A stretch of 64,000 nt of DNA. Source: JBGPTF01 sp041490445. GTDB lineage: Bacteria; Acidobacteriota; Terriglobia; Acidiferrales; UBA7541. A program made the position numbers and the translations under genes. The first letter of the stretch is position 1; the number at the start of each line of letters is the position of its first letter. The notes beneath the pieces are model-generated. The model did not search any database, was not told the DNA's origin, and saw only the letters and a list, made by a program, of their open reading frames with translations. The stretch is from the NCBI GenBank assembly GCA_041490445.1, contig JBGPTF010000013.1, positions 56,509 to 120,508 on the forward strand, given 5' to 3'. Below, in pieces: positions 1-8,834 of the stretch.

Positions 1-453
1 GGGAACGCGCTGGCGCAGTTGGCGCCAGATACGGAAATCGTGATCGTGCACGATGCGGTGCGGCCATTCGTCACACGCGAGCAAATCGAGCGCATCATCG
101 CCGAAGCGCGGGCCTGCGGCGCCGCGATACTCGGCATTCCCGCGATTGACACGATCAAAGAAGTCCGGCGCACCAGCCAGCCCGAAGACGTTGCGCTGGT
201 CACGGCGACGATTCCCCGGGAACGCATCGTCCTGGCGCAGACGCCGCAGGCGTTTTCGTTCGCGATCCTGAAGGAAGCGTTCGCGCGGGCACAACAGGAT
301 GGCGTCACCGCTTCGGACGAAGCCGCGCTGGTCGAGCGCATCGGCCGCGATGTCCACGTCGTCCTCGGCTCGGAGCGAAACCTGAAAATCACGCGCCCCG
401 CGGATATGGATCTCGCCCGGTTTTATCTCGATCAGGAGCGCCGCAAGCCATAA
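1..453 (+). CDS. ispD: 2-C-methyl-D-erythritol 4-phosphate cytidylyltransferase, C-terminal part
   Basis: Cytosolic MEP-pathway enzyme that joins CTP and MEP to give CDP-ME. The frame is open from base 1, so the N-terminal CTP-binding part lies outside the window; about 150 residues remain. Visible family motifs are VIVHDAVRPFV, the DTIK segment, AQTPQAF, TASDEAALVE and the C-terminal NLKITRPADMDLA, all standard for IspD. The stop codon is followed after two bases by the ATG of the next gene, so the two are almost certainly co-transcribed and possibly translationally coupled. IspD next to IspF is a common arrangement. Confidence 0.95.
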   Translation, partial: GNALAQLAPDTEIVIVHDAVRPFVTREQIERIIAEARACGAAILGIPAIDTIKEVRRTSQPEDVALVTATIPRERIVLAQTPQAFSFAILKEAFARAQQDGVTASDEAALVERIGRDVHVVLGSERNLKITRPADMDLARFYLDQERRKP

Positions 454-455
454 CC

Positions 456-1406
456 ATGTTTGAGCGATTCAGCGAGAAAGCCCGTCGCGCAATTTTCTTC
501 GCGCGATACTACGTCACGCAGGATATGGATTCACAGATTCGTCCAGTCCATTTGTTGGCAGGGATCCATCGCGAGGCGCCAACTCTTCTCGAGATGGCGG
601 GCTTGACTGGGAAAGCCATGCTTGCATTGCGCAATTCGCCGGATCTCGTGACAAGGGGCGCGAATCGTAACAACTTCTCAAATGAGGTGCCCCTCGACGA
701 ACCTGCAAAGCGGGCGCTGCTGCTCGCTGACAAGCAGGCCTCGAACCGAAAACCACAACGGGTCGAACTGGCAGACCTCCTCATGGCAGTTTTCCACTCT
801 GATCTTGTGCTCCAGAAGAAACTCATTGAGTTGAATGTCACCGAAGAGAAAATCAATGCCGCTTGCCAGAAATATACAGGCCCAGAAGCGATGGATGCTT
901 CTTGGGGGGAAAGGGCCAACTACCTTTACGTTTCGACGAGTTCCGGCATCGGCTACGACCTGCACCGGCTGGCCGAAGGGCGGAAGCTGATTCTCGGCGG
1001 CATCGAGGTGCCGTTCGAGAAAGGGCCCGTGGGCCATTCGGACGGAGACGCGCTCGCGCACGCGATTTGCGACGCCCTGCTCGGCGCGGCGGGGCTCGGC
1101 GACATCGGCACGCATTTCCCCGATTCCGACCCGGAGTGGAAGGACGCCTCCAGTCTCAAGTTCCTCGAACGCACGCGGCAATTGCTCGACGAGCGCGGCC
1201 TGCGGATCACTCATATTGACGCGATCGTGATTCTGGAGCGGCCGAAGCTGGGCCCGCGCTTTCCGGCCATGCGCGTGGCGCTCGCCAAAGCGCTGGGGAT
1301 TGCCGTCGAGCAGATCAATCTGAAAGCCAAGACGAACGAAGGCGTCGGCGAAATCGGCCGCGGGGAAGCCATCGCCGCGCAGGCTATTGCGACGATCGAG
1401 CGTTAA
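456..1406 (+). CDS. ispF: Clp_N domain fused to IspF (MECDP synthase)
   Basis: 316 residues. Residues 1-140 look like a complete Clp N-terminal (double repeat) domain: the opening MFERFSEKARRAIFFARY is the ClpA/ClpC-type signature, with a second repeat at about 74-135. Residues about 163-316 are 2-C-methyl-D-erythritol 2,4-cyclodiphosphate synthase: GIGYDLHRL (metal ligands D168, H170), GHSDGDALAH (third ligand H202) and the KAKTNEGVGEIGRG end. IspF alone is about 160 residues, so the fusion doubles its length. No AAA+ domain is present. The Clp_N half is visibly AT-richer than the IspF half and than ispD, suggesting a later arrival. An internal ATG at 891 could start IspF alone, but no good ribosome site is seen there. 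Confidence 0.9.
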   Translation: MFERFSEKARRAIFFARYYVTQDMDSQIRPVHLLAGIHREAPTLLEMAGLTGKAMLALRNSPDLVTRGANRNNFSNEVPLDEPAKRALLLADKQASNRKPQRVELADLLMAVFHSDLVLQKKLIELNVTEEKINAACQKYTGPEAMDASWGERANYLYVSTSSGIGYDLHRLAEGRKLILGGIEVPFEKGPVGHSDGDALAHAICDALLGAAGLGDIGTHFPDSDPEWKDASSLKFLERTRQLLDERGLRITHIDAIVILERPKLGPRFPAMRVALAKALGIAVEQINLKAKTNEGVGEIGRGEAIAAQAIATIER

Positions 1407-1473
1407 TCGCGCGCCTCCTTTTCCGCTTCTCTTTTCCATTTTCTTTCACTCATTACGCTAGAATCGTTGCTCG

Positions 1474-2019
1474 ATGCTTTCCGAACACGAAACGGAGTCC
1501 GTCGCCGCGGTCAATCCCTGGACCGGCACGGACGTGACCGCCATCCTGCGTGAACGCGGCTGGCTGGGCGAAGCAACTGGACCGGAGATTGACGCCTGGG
1601 CCGCGCAGGCCGCTGCCTTGCTCGGTCCACATGCGACCGACCGGCCGGCGCTCGAAGCTCTGCTCGCGCTGGTTTTTCACTACGACGCGCCGGTGAATCT
1701 CGCAAGTCCGGAAAACCACGCGGTGCTCACGCGCGCCGGCGCTCGCGAAGTGATCCGCGAGCTGGCAAACCGTGCGCTCGATGGCGGAGAGATTGATTCC
1801 GACCGCTTTAAGGTAATCATCAATGAACTGAAGGACCGGATGCGGTATCGTGGCCGCGAACTGTTCCATCCGATTCGCCTCGCCCTGGCCGGCCGCGCGG
1901 GCGAAGGCGAGTTCGACCGCGTGATCCTGCTTCTCGATCGGGCGACGAAGCTTCCCTTTGCAGTGGCGGTGAAGGGCGCGCGGCAGAGGATGCTCGAATT
2001 CTGCGCCGCGCTGGACTGA
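1474..2019 (+). CDS. Stand-alone GluRS C-terminal (anticodon-binding) domain-like protein
   Basis: 181 residues. The segment at about 108-150, ending RELFHPIRLALAGRAGEGE, resembles the junction and anticodon-binding helical domain of glutamyl-tRNA synthetases (usual form: G-K-x-LFxPLRxALTGxxxGP). There is no Rossmann catalytic domain, HIGH or KMSKS motif, so it cannot charge tRNA by itself. It sits between ispF and rlmB, where gltX lies in the Bacillus ispD-ispF-gltX-cysE-cysS-mrnC-rlmB order, so it may be a remnant of, or a domain derived from, that gltX. The length without frameshifts or internal stops argues for a maintained protein. No clear Shine-Dalgarno precedes the ATG. Confidence 0.65.
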   Translation: MLSEHETESVAAVNPWTGTDVTAILRERGWLGEATGPEIDAWAAQAAALLGPHATDRPALEALLALVFHYDAPVNLASPENHAVLTRAGAREVIRELANRALDGGEIDSDRFKVIINELKDRMRYRGRELFHPIRLALAGRAGEGEFDRVILLLDRATKLPFAVAVKGARQRMLEFCAALD

Positions 2020-2054
2020 AGATTGCCAGAAAGGCGCGGAGAACAGTAAGAAGA

Positions 2055-2807
2055 ATGGAAAAGCTGCTTGGCATCCACGCGGTGGAAGAGGCGCTCAGCG
2101 CCGGGCACGCGATCGATCGAATTGCGATTGCGCGCGGCCGCCACGGTGAGCGGATTGAGGAGATCGTGCGGCGCGCCCGCGAGCGCGGCATTCCGGTCCG
2201 GTTCGAAGATCGCGCCCAGATTGACCGGTTGGCCGGGACGCGCGAACACCAGGGCGTGGTGGCCCTGGCGGCAGCCCGCGCGGCGAAGAACCTGGAAGAC
2301 ATCCTCGCGTCGAGCACTTCGAGGGGATTGCTTGTGCTGCTGGACGGGGTCGAAGACCCGCACAATCTGGGCGCGATCGTACGGACCGCGCTGGCTGCGG
2401 GCGCCGACGGCGTTGTGATCCCTGAGCGCCGCGCCGCGGGCCTGACGGAAACGGTTGCCCGCGCCTCCGCCGGAGCGCTCGAACATCTGCCGGTCGCTCG
2501 CGTGAAAAATATCGCGCGGACCATGGAGGAGCTGAAGGAAGCGGGCTACTGGCTGATCGGGCTCGACGAGCACGCGGAGAAGCCTTACACCGAGGCGGAT
2601 TTTGGCGGCAAGGTCGCACTGGTGTTCGGCAGCGAGGGGGAGGGGCTGCACGAGCTGGTTCGCAAGCGCTGCGATTTTGTCGTTTCGATTCCCACGTCAG
2701 GGCCGGTGCTCTCGCTGAACGTGTCGGTGGCCGCTGGTGTCGTTCTTTTTGAAGTCGTCCGCCAGCGAAAATCGAGACTCGCCATCAACGCAGAGAAAAT
2801 CCGGTAA
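2055..2807 (+). CDS. rlmB: 23S rRNA (guanosine-2'-O-)-methyltransferase, SpoU/TrmH family
   Basis: 250 residues, the usual length for RlmB. The N-terminal substrate-binding domain (about 1-75) starts LLGIHAVEEAL and contains the HQGVVALAA segment. The C-terminal SPOUT domain carries the three knot motifs: DGVEDPHNLGAIVRTA, LVFGSEGEGLHELV and SIPTSGPVLSLNVSVAAGV. It methylates the ribose of G2251 in the 23S peptidyl-transferase loop (E. coli numbering) using SAM. It is the last gene of the ispD-ispF-gltX-like run, co-directional with short gaps. RlmB is favoured over TrmH because of the N-terminal domain. Confidence 0.93.
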   Translation: MEKLLGIHAVEEALSAGHAIDRIAIARGRHGERIEEIVRRARERGIPVRFEDRAQIDRLAGTREHQGVVALAAARAAKNLEDILASSTSRGLLVLLDGVEDPHNLGAIVRTALAAGADGVVIPERRAAGLTETVARASAGALEHLPVARVKNIARTMEELKEAGYWLIGLDEHAEKPYTEADFGGKVALVFGSEGEGLHELVRKRCDFVVSIPTSGPVLSLNVSVAAGVVLFEVVRQRKSRLAINAEKIR

Positions 2808-2880
2808 ACATTTTATCTTCTCTTTCCGTGGGAAACCTTCACCCCGCGGTGCATCGACCGGGGCAAATCGCGCGCCGGGC

Positions 2881-3402
2881 CTACTTGTCGTATTGCAGCA
2901 GCGAGAAGACATCCATGCCGGGAAGTTTCGCCCGGCCATGCAGAAAGCTCAGTTCGACCGCAAACGCCGCGCCGGTGACATTGCCGCCCAGTTGGCGCAC
3001 GAGCTTCACCGTGGCCGACGCAGTGCCGCCGGTGGCGAGCAAGTCGTCGCAGATGAGCACGCGCTGGCCCGGCTTGATGGCGTCCTGATGAATCTCGAGC
3101 GAATCCGTACCGTATTCGAGCTCATACGTGACACTCGTGGTCTTCCACGGCAACTTCTTCGGCTTGCGCACGGGGACAAAGCCGGCGCCCAGCCGAAATG
3201 CCAGCGCCGGCGCGAAAATGAAGCCGCGGGCTTCGATGCCCGCCACGATGTCAACCGGGTGGCCGGCATAGTGCTCGCACAAGCGCTCGACCAGCGTGTG
3301 AAAGCCCCGCCCGTCCTGGAGGAGGGTGGTCAGGTCGTAGAAAAGAATTCCGGGCTTCGGGTGGTCCGGGATCTCGCGGATGAGTTTTTTCAGTTCGTCC
3401 AT
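2881..3402 (-). CDS. apt: Adenine phosphoribosyltransferase
   Basis: 173 residues from the ATG at 3402; family length is 170-180. It converts adenine and PRPP to AMP in purine salvage. Motifs: IPDHPKPGILFYDLTTLL near the N-terminus, GIEARGFIFAPALA (base and flap region) and the PRPP loop VLICDDLLATGGTA. The start at 3402 is preferred because AAGGA lies about ten bases upstream; an in-frame ATG at 3429 would overlap the acylphosphatase stop and lacks such a site. It follows the acylphosphatase gene on the same strand, so the two probably form one transcript. Confidence 0.94.
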   Translation of the reverse strand: MDELKKLIREIPDHPKPGILFYDLTTLLQDGRGFHTLVERLCEHYAGHPVDIVAGIEARGFIFAPALAFRLGAGFVPVRKPKKLPWKTTSVTYELEYGTDSLEIHQDAIKPGQRVLICDDLLATGGTASATVKLVRQLGGNVTGAAFAVELSFLHGRAKLPGMDVFSLLQYDK

Positions 3403-3418
3403 GCTCAGGATGTCCTTT

Positions 3419-3715
3419 TCACCAGTCATCGTGTTCAATCGAAAATTGATCTGCAAAGCGCGGCTTGATCGGCGCGGCGTCTTCGGCGACTTCCTCGACC
3501 GAGGCCGAGCGCGGGCCGCGTTCGAGTTCGGCGCGCAGGGCGGCAAGCTGTGCGCGCCGGCCGATGGCATATATCTCGACGCGGCCGTCGCGCAGATTCT
3601 TGACGTATCCGGCCACTCCGAGACGGCTGGCCGCGCGCGAGGCGAAAAAACGAAAGCCCACCCCCTGCACCATCCCGGAAACGTAGTAGCGCCTGGCTTC
3701 GAGTTTCTCCCTCAC
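3419..3715 (-). CDS. acyP: Acylphosphatase
   Basis: 98 residues, normal for the family. It hydrolyses acyl-phosphate bonds in the cytosol. Both family signatures are visible: VSGMVQGVGFRFFA with the phosphate-binding loop and catalytic Arg, and GYVKNLRDGRVEIYA with the catalytic Asn. The start appears to be GTG; no strong Shine-Dalgarno is visible. It lies directly upstream of apt on the same strand. The physiological substrate in bacteria is not settled. Confidence 0.9.
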   Translation of the reverse strand: MREKLEARRYYVSGMVQGVGFRFFASRAASRLGVAGYVKNLRDGRVEIYAIGRRAQLAALRAELERGPRSASVEEVAEDAAPIKPRFADQFSIEHDDW

Positions 3716-3877
3716 AAACGGCGCGGCACAGCAGCCGCAAGCGAGCGATTCTAACAGAGGATTCGCGCGCGAGCTATCGAGACCGGCGAAGATGGGATGA
3801 CGGGCGCCTCATCGAAGCCTTTATCCAACTCGAGCGCAATGGCGCCGCAGGGCGTGGTCATGGGAGAATCCCTGCCG

Positions 3878-6800
3878 ATGTTTTTTTCAACCGCACGATT
3901 CGAATTCGCCGGCTTGTTCCGTCTTTGCATCCTGTTTCTGGCGGGCATGCTGGCATCACCGATGGTTGGCGATTCACCCGGCGCCACAGCCGGCGCGAAC
4001 CATCGCGGCGTCGCCATCGTTCAGCACGGTGGCTACCCGGAGCTGCAGGTGGACGGCAAGCCGTTTTTTATCCACTCGGGCGCGTTTTTCTACGACCGTG
4101 TCCCGCGCGACCTGTGGGAACGAGTGCTCGACCGATACCGCGAGCTCGGCATCAACACGGTTGACATCTACATCCCGTGGAATTGGCACGAACCGCGCGA
4201 AGGCGAATTCGACTTCGACGGCCACACGAACCCGCGCCGCGATCTCCGCGCGCTGCTTCGCCTGATTGCGGAGAGGAATTTCCGGCTGATCGCTCGCCCC
4301 GGCCCGCAGATCCTGAACGAATGGCGCCATGGCGGCTATCCCGGCTGGCTGCTCGAGCGGCCCGAGTATCACATGGACCTGGCGGACCGTCTCGAAGGCC
4401 GCTACCCGCCATTCACCTACCGGAACACCAGCGATGCCGAGGCTGCCGCGAGCGATCTTCTCGAGAACGCGACGCACTTGGCGTACACGCGAAAGTGGCT
4501 CGAGGCCGTGGCAAAGGAGCTTGCACCGTACTCCGCGTCGCGCGTCGTGCCGGTTCCCCAGCCGGAGCCGGAGAAGCCGAAGACCCGCGACGTCCCGGGG
4601 CCGCTGCTCTTCGTTCAACTGGAGGATGATCTCGCGATCGGCCGCACGAATCGCACCGGCCCGAATTTCTGGCGGTATCTCGGCGAGCTCCGCGCCATGC
4701 TCGAATCCGGCGGGCTCGACGCGCCGGTGTTCATCAATCCCACCGACATGCGCGTCTCCGCGGAAGGCGCCGGGCTGGCGCGGCCCATCGGCGTCATGGG
4801 CCAGTGGTATATGCCGCAAGGCGAGAAGGAAACCAGCGAGCGCAAGCTCGACGCGGCCGACGCAGCGACCGTGGAATTCTTCGTCGAGGAATTGAAGACC
4901 CAGCCCGCCTTTCCGCCGGCGCTGATCGAATTTCAGGCGGGATGGTATTGCCCGGCGGATGACGATCGCCCGCTCGAAAGTCCGCCGTCGAACACCTTGC
5001 TAGCCTCGCGGCTCGCGATTGCGCATGGCCTGCACGGACTGAATTATTTTCCGTTGCAGGATACGGTGACGCCGGCCGGCGAATCCGTGCCCTGGGCCAA
5101 CCGCGCGTATCGCTGGGACGCGGCCCTGAGTCCGGACGGTGAAGTGCAGCCGAGGGCGCGGGCTGTCTCCCGCAACAGCCGCTTCTTGCAGCAGTGGGGA
5201 GAATGGCTCGCGGCGTCGCACCAGCGCGCGGACTTTGGAATCGTCTATCCGCTCGGGGCGTTTCCGCAGGACCGGCTCACCGGAGCTGATGTTCTGCGAG
5301 TGTCGCGAACAGTGCAGCAGCTTGAACGGCTCGCGCACCTCGGCACGCTCTCGAGTGAGCTGGCGGATCCGGAATACCAGCCGGTGGAGCAGCTCTTGCG
5401 GCATGCCGTTCTCCTGCTGCCGGCGTTCGACGCAAACCTTCCGCAATTCCAGTTCTCCGAAAAAACGCAGGGCGCGCTGGTGGAATACGTTCGCCGCGGC
5501 GGCACGCTGGTCGTGTTTCCTTCGAGGCCTGCCGGGACGCTTTTCGATCAATTCTGGTCTGCCCCGGCGCAACCCGGACCTGGAGGGCCCTCCGCCATCA
5601 CGCGAGTGCACCCGTTCGGATTGGGCCAGGTCATCGAATCCACGAAGGATTTTTTCTCGTGGGTGGCGCCGGAGAAAGAATTTGGCGAAAACCTTGCGCA
5701 CGAGGAAGCCGCCTGGGCTTCGGGCGTGCTTGGTGAATTCCTGCGCGCCGCGGGAGCCCAGCCGGTCATCCGGCGCAGCCGGCGCGGCGAACATTCTTCC
5801 GAGCTGATTCTTACCGAGCTGGTTTCGAACGAGGGCACCGGCCCGCTGGGATCGAGAACCAGCGGCACGGGCCTGCTGAGCGTGACGAACCTGAGCGAGG
5901 ACACGCCCGCCGAAGAAGAGATCGAAGTGCTCGCGCCCGGCATCCCCGCGCGCGGCCGGGGCGGCTACCTTCCGGTCCGGCTGAACGTGCCGCCGCGCGA
6001 ATCGCTTCTATTGCCACTTGCACAACCGCTCTGCGCCGCCGCTTCGCGATACGCCGGCTGCAGCGACGCGGTGACCAGCGCCGGCGCGGAATTGCTCCAC
6101 GCCGAGCGTGAAGGCAAGACGCTCGAGCTAACGTTCTATACGCCCGCGCGCTCCACCATCGTCGTCAAACTGGCGAAGCAGCCACCGCATATCAAGCTGG
6201 AAGAGGAGACTTCGCTGCAAGGAGTGTGGAGCAAGAGCGAGCATAACATCACCATCGAACTTCCACGCGGCGCTTCGCCCCGATTCCTGCGCGTCCTGAG
6301 AATCTCTCTGCCCTATGAGCCGTTCGTGCCGGAAGCGCCTCGCCCGCAGAGCGGCGCAAAGGGAAACTATGAGTATTCATTCGCTAGCGCCGTGCGCCTC
6401 CCGCTCGGTGAGAGCGCTTCACTCGCTTCCGAGCCGCCCCTGGTCGTCGTCAACGCCGGGTCCCCCGGGCATCTCATCGTGCAGGCAGACCAGTCTGGCG
6501 CGGAATGGCCTCGGATCATCCGATGGAAAGTGGACGGACCGATTCACGGCTCCGTTGGCCTGGAAGTCGCCAAGAACGGAAGTGCTCTCGCCACGATGAA
6601 GCTGAAGCCGCCGACAGGAAAGAACGCCATCCCCGCGGACCTTGCGCCCGCCGCTGACGGACTGATCCATGGCACGGTGGAGGTCCGATCCGAGAACGAT
6701 CGGGCCGACTTGCCGATCCTGTTTGCCGTGATGCGACAGGGCGCCGTCAGCCGTTACCAATTCGATTTCGATCGCGATGGCGCGCCGGAATGGGTGCTGG

Positions 6801-7567
6801 AAAATACCGGGATGCGCCTTATTCTTTCGCCCGAATCCGGCGGCCGCGCCCTGGCCCTGGTGGAAAAGGAACTCGGCCTCGATTTGATCTCAAGTGTCGG
6901 CGCCCTGCGCGACAATTTTGCCTATGCGGAAAATCCTGCGGGAATGAATCCGGAGCGCGCTCGCGGCCGCTCCGGACTCTTCAACCGCCCCTATCATGCC
7001 GAGTGGCTGGAAGAGCAAGGAGTCCCGGCGCTGCGGCTGCGCTACGACGCCCCCGATGTTTATCCCACCGGAGCCAGTATCGAGAAAACCGTCCGGCTGG
7101 CGGGGCCTGGAGAAGTTCGCGCGGATTACCGAGTGCGGCTTTTGGGCCCCGGCAGCGCGAGCATGGCGGTGCAAGAGCCACAGGCCTTTGTTGCTGTCAA
7201 TTCCTTGCCAGCTTCGGTTCGCAGCAACCGCGCGACGCAATTCTGCTGGGCCATGCCATCCGGCGAACTCGCCGAGGACGCTCGCGACGGAAGGCACTGC
7301 GAGGCGTTTGTGCCCGGGGGTGCGGCGCTCAGTCTCCCTGCGGATGCGCGCAAACTCGAAGCGCGCACTCCCGGACAACCTGGACTTGCGCTCGAATGGA
7401 GCTGTGCGAAAGTGCCGGCGGGAGCGTGTGGTCAGATGACGGTTGAGATGAAGAATTACTCTGCGCTGCTGAAGCTACAATTTCCCGCGCTCGCGCCCGG
7501 CGGCGTCCCCGGCGAGTATTCCGTCCGCTACGTCATCCTTCCGATTGAGGAAACCACGGCGCGCTAA
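3878..7567 (+). CDS. Exported GH35-like (beta-galactosidase family) protein with altered active site
   Basis: 1229 residues from the ATG at 3878. This start gives a signal peptide (basic start, then a hydrophobic stretch ending around ASPMVGDSP) and has GGGAG about ten bases upstream; ATGs at 3860 and 3797 are alternatives. Residues about 30-400 form a GH35-type TIM barrel: DGKPFFIHSGAFFYDRVPRD, NTVDIYIPWNWHEP and RPGPQILNEWRHGGYPGWL. The general acid/base motif, normally Q-x-E-N-E-Y-G, reads QLEDDLAIG here (codons 4616-4642), so Asp replaces the acid/base Glu. The nucleophile motif EFQAGW at 4928 is retained. Beta-rich domains fill the rest. Activity on galactosides is uncertain. Confidence 0.85.
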   Translation: MFFSTARFEFAGLFRLCILFLAGMLASPMVGDSPGATAGANHRGVAIVQHGGYPELQVDGKPFFIHSGAFFYDRVPRDLWERVLDRYRELGINTVDIYIPWNWHEPREGEFDFDGHTNPRRDLRALLRLIAERNFRLIARPGPQILNEWRHGGYPGWLLERPEYHMDLADRLEGRYPPFTYRNTSDAEAAASDLLENATHLAYTRKWLEAVAKELAPYSASRVVPVPQPEPEKPKTRDVPGPLLFVQLEDDLAIGRTNRTGPNFWRYLGELRAMLESGGLDAPVFINPTDMRVSAEGAGLARPIGVMGQWYMPQGEKETSERKLDAADAATVEFFVEELKTQPAFPPALIEFQAGWYCPADDDRPLESPPSNTLLASRLAIAHGLHGLNYFPLQDTVTPAGESVPWANRAYRWDAALSPDGEVQPRARAVSRNSRFLQQWGEWLAASHQRADFGIVYPLGAFPQDRLTGADVLRVSRTVQQLERLAHLGTLSSELADPEYQPVEQLLRHAVLLLPAFDANLPQFQFSEKTQGALVEYVRRGGTLVVFPSRPAGTLFDQFWSAPAQPGPGGPSAITRVHPFGLGQVIESTKDFFSWVAPEKEFGENLAHEEAAWASGVLGEFLRAAGAQPVIRRSRRGEHSSELILTELVSNEGTGPLGSRTSGTGLLSVTNLSEDTPAEEEIEVLAPGIPARGRGGYLPVRLNVPPRESLLLPLAQPLCAAASRYAGCSDAVTSAGAELLHAEREGKTLELTFYTPARSTIVVKLAKQPPHIKLEEETSLQGVWSKSEHNITIELPRGASPRFLRVLRISLPYEPFVPEAPRPQSGAKGNYEYSFASAVRLPLGESASLASEPPLVVVNAGSPGHLIVQADQSGAEWPRIIRWKVDGPIHGSVGLEVAKNGSALATMKLKPPTGKNAIPADLAPAADGLIHGTVEVRSENDRADLPILFAVMRQGAVSRYQFDFDRDGAPEWVLENTGMRLILSPESGGRALALVEKELGLDLISSVGALRDNFAYAENPAGMNPERARGRSGLFNRPYHAEWLEEQGVPALRLRYDAPDVYPTGASIEKTVRLAGPGEVRADYRVRLLGPGSASMAVQEPQAFVAVNSLPASVRSNRATQFCWAMPSGELAEDARDGRHCEAFVPGGAALSLPADARKLEARTPGQPGLALEWSCAKVPAGACGQMTVEMKNYSALLKLQFPALAPGGVPGEYSVRYVILPIEETTAR

Positions 7568-7589
7568 AAACTTTCCACTGAAAGATGGA

Positions 7590-8834
7590 TCAGGTCGGCC
7601 GGCGAAGGGCTCGCAGCGCCGAATAGCCGAGGATGGCGACCGCGATCCCCAACGCAATCCATAGTGACACGGGATGCTGTTCTGTCCACGGGCGCGGATC
7701 CGCGTAAGCGGTGTTCACCTCTTCGGCCCCCAGATTCCCCGCGGCCGCTCCCGGCAGGGCGCTGCGGCTTGTCAGGCTGGCCATCTCATACTGCGGCGGC
7801 TTTGCTTCGGATTGGCCGTAGAGAAACAGGTAGCTCCGGCCGGGCTCCTGCCGAAAAATAACGTGGCGTGGCGTCATCAGCAAAGCTGGATGGACGCCCG
7901 CGAGGGGCAGGTCGTTGCCGTTGACGATCGCGATTCGCCAGTATCGTCGCGAGCCATGAGCGTCCACATCCAGTGATTCCTGCAACGTGTTGTCGCGGCG
8001 AAAGCGATAAATCTCTCCGCCGGCCGCCGGCAGCCACGTCTCCCCGTCGTTGCTGGTATTTACATGGACCACGCGGCGAAACTCCGGCGCGTCCTCCGAA
8101 AAAGTAATCTGCCTGACCGGCAGTGTCACACCGAGGTCGGCGCGCCAGCCGGTGGTTTGCGGCGGCGCCTGCGCATCCGGTGACCACGTAACGGCAACCG
8201 GGACCCGCTCCGCCGGCTCCTTGACAAGATACTTCACATGGATGCCGTCCAACGGGAAACGCTCGTCGCCCTCGAGGATCCGCACGCGGATGTAGCGCGC
8301 ATTCGTCTCCGAGTACGTCAGCGTCTGGTTGCCCTGCAAACTCTCTTTCCTGAAGCGGAAGATGGGCGCTCGTTCGAGCACAATCCGCCACGTGCGGGCG
8401 TCGTCGCTGACCGCGACTTCACTCCAGGCAATGAAGTCTTCCTTCGGCGTGAAAATCTCGACCATATTGTGGAACGGTGCTTTCTCGCCCGCGTCGAGGA
8501 CGGCCTGGGTGAATTTGCCGGGGGTGAAACTCGTTTCCAGAGACTTGGCGCTGAGCGTCTGCGTCTTGGCGGAGCCTTCGCGCGCGTAGAGGAGGAAAGG
8601 CACTTCGCGTCCCTGGTCGTCAATCACGCGCAGGTCGGAAAGATCCGCCTTCGCCCGCTGCCAAACTTCCAGCGGCACCACAACGCCCGCCAGTCGCGCC
8701 TCCGCTGCGGTGTCGAGCTGGATCGCGCGCGAATACCGCCAGTTGCGCCACGCCTGCGGCAACGGAGCCGCCAGCGCCCGTGCCGCGAGCATCAGTGCCA
8801 CCAGTGCGATGGCAGCCCCGAGGTTCTTTCTCAT
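7590..8834 (-). CDS. DUF3999 membrane-anchored protein
   Basis: 414 residues. The start at 8834 is chosen because its ATG overlaps the stop of the upstream DUF2339 gene (ATGA). An N-terminal signal segment (about 4-22) ends at ARALAAPLP, followed by a long periplasmic beta-rich region and one C-terminal membrane helix (about 385-405) ending in ALRALRRPT. The repeated pattern of short segments on SDDARTWRIV, NARYIRVRI, SNDGETWLPA and RRYWRIAIV resembles discoidin-like sugar-binding folds. DUF3999 is known as a partner of DUF2339; the pair's function is unknown to me. Confidence 0.8.
   Translation of the reverse strand: MRKNLGAAIALVALMLAARALAAPLPQAWRNWRYSRAIQLDTAAEARLAGVVVPLEVWQRAKADLSDLRVIDDQGREVPFLLYAREGSAKTQTLSAKSLETSFTPGKFTQAVLDAGEKAPFHNMVEIFTPKEDFIAWSEVAVSDDARTWRIVLERAPIFRFRKESLQGNQTLTYSETNARYIRVRILEGDERFPLDGIHVKYLVKEPAERVPVAVTWSPDAQAPPQTTGWRADLGVTLPVRQITFSEDAPEFRRVVHVNTSNDGETWLPAAGGEIYRFRRDNTLQESLDVDAHGSRRYWRIAIVNGNDLPLAGVHPALLMTPRHVIFRQEPGRSYLFLYGQSEAKPPQYEMASLTSRSALPGAAAGNLGAEEVNTAYADPRPWTEQHPVSLWIALGIAVAILGYSALRALRRPT

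Noticed and set aside
1680..2651. A 323-codon frame on the minus strand over the GluRS-like gene and rlmB
   Set aside because: Antisense shadow of two plus-strand genes; no domain visible.
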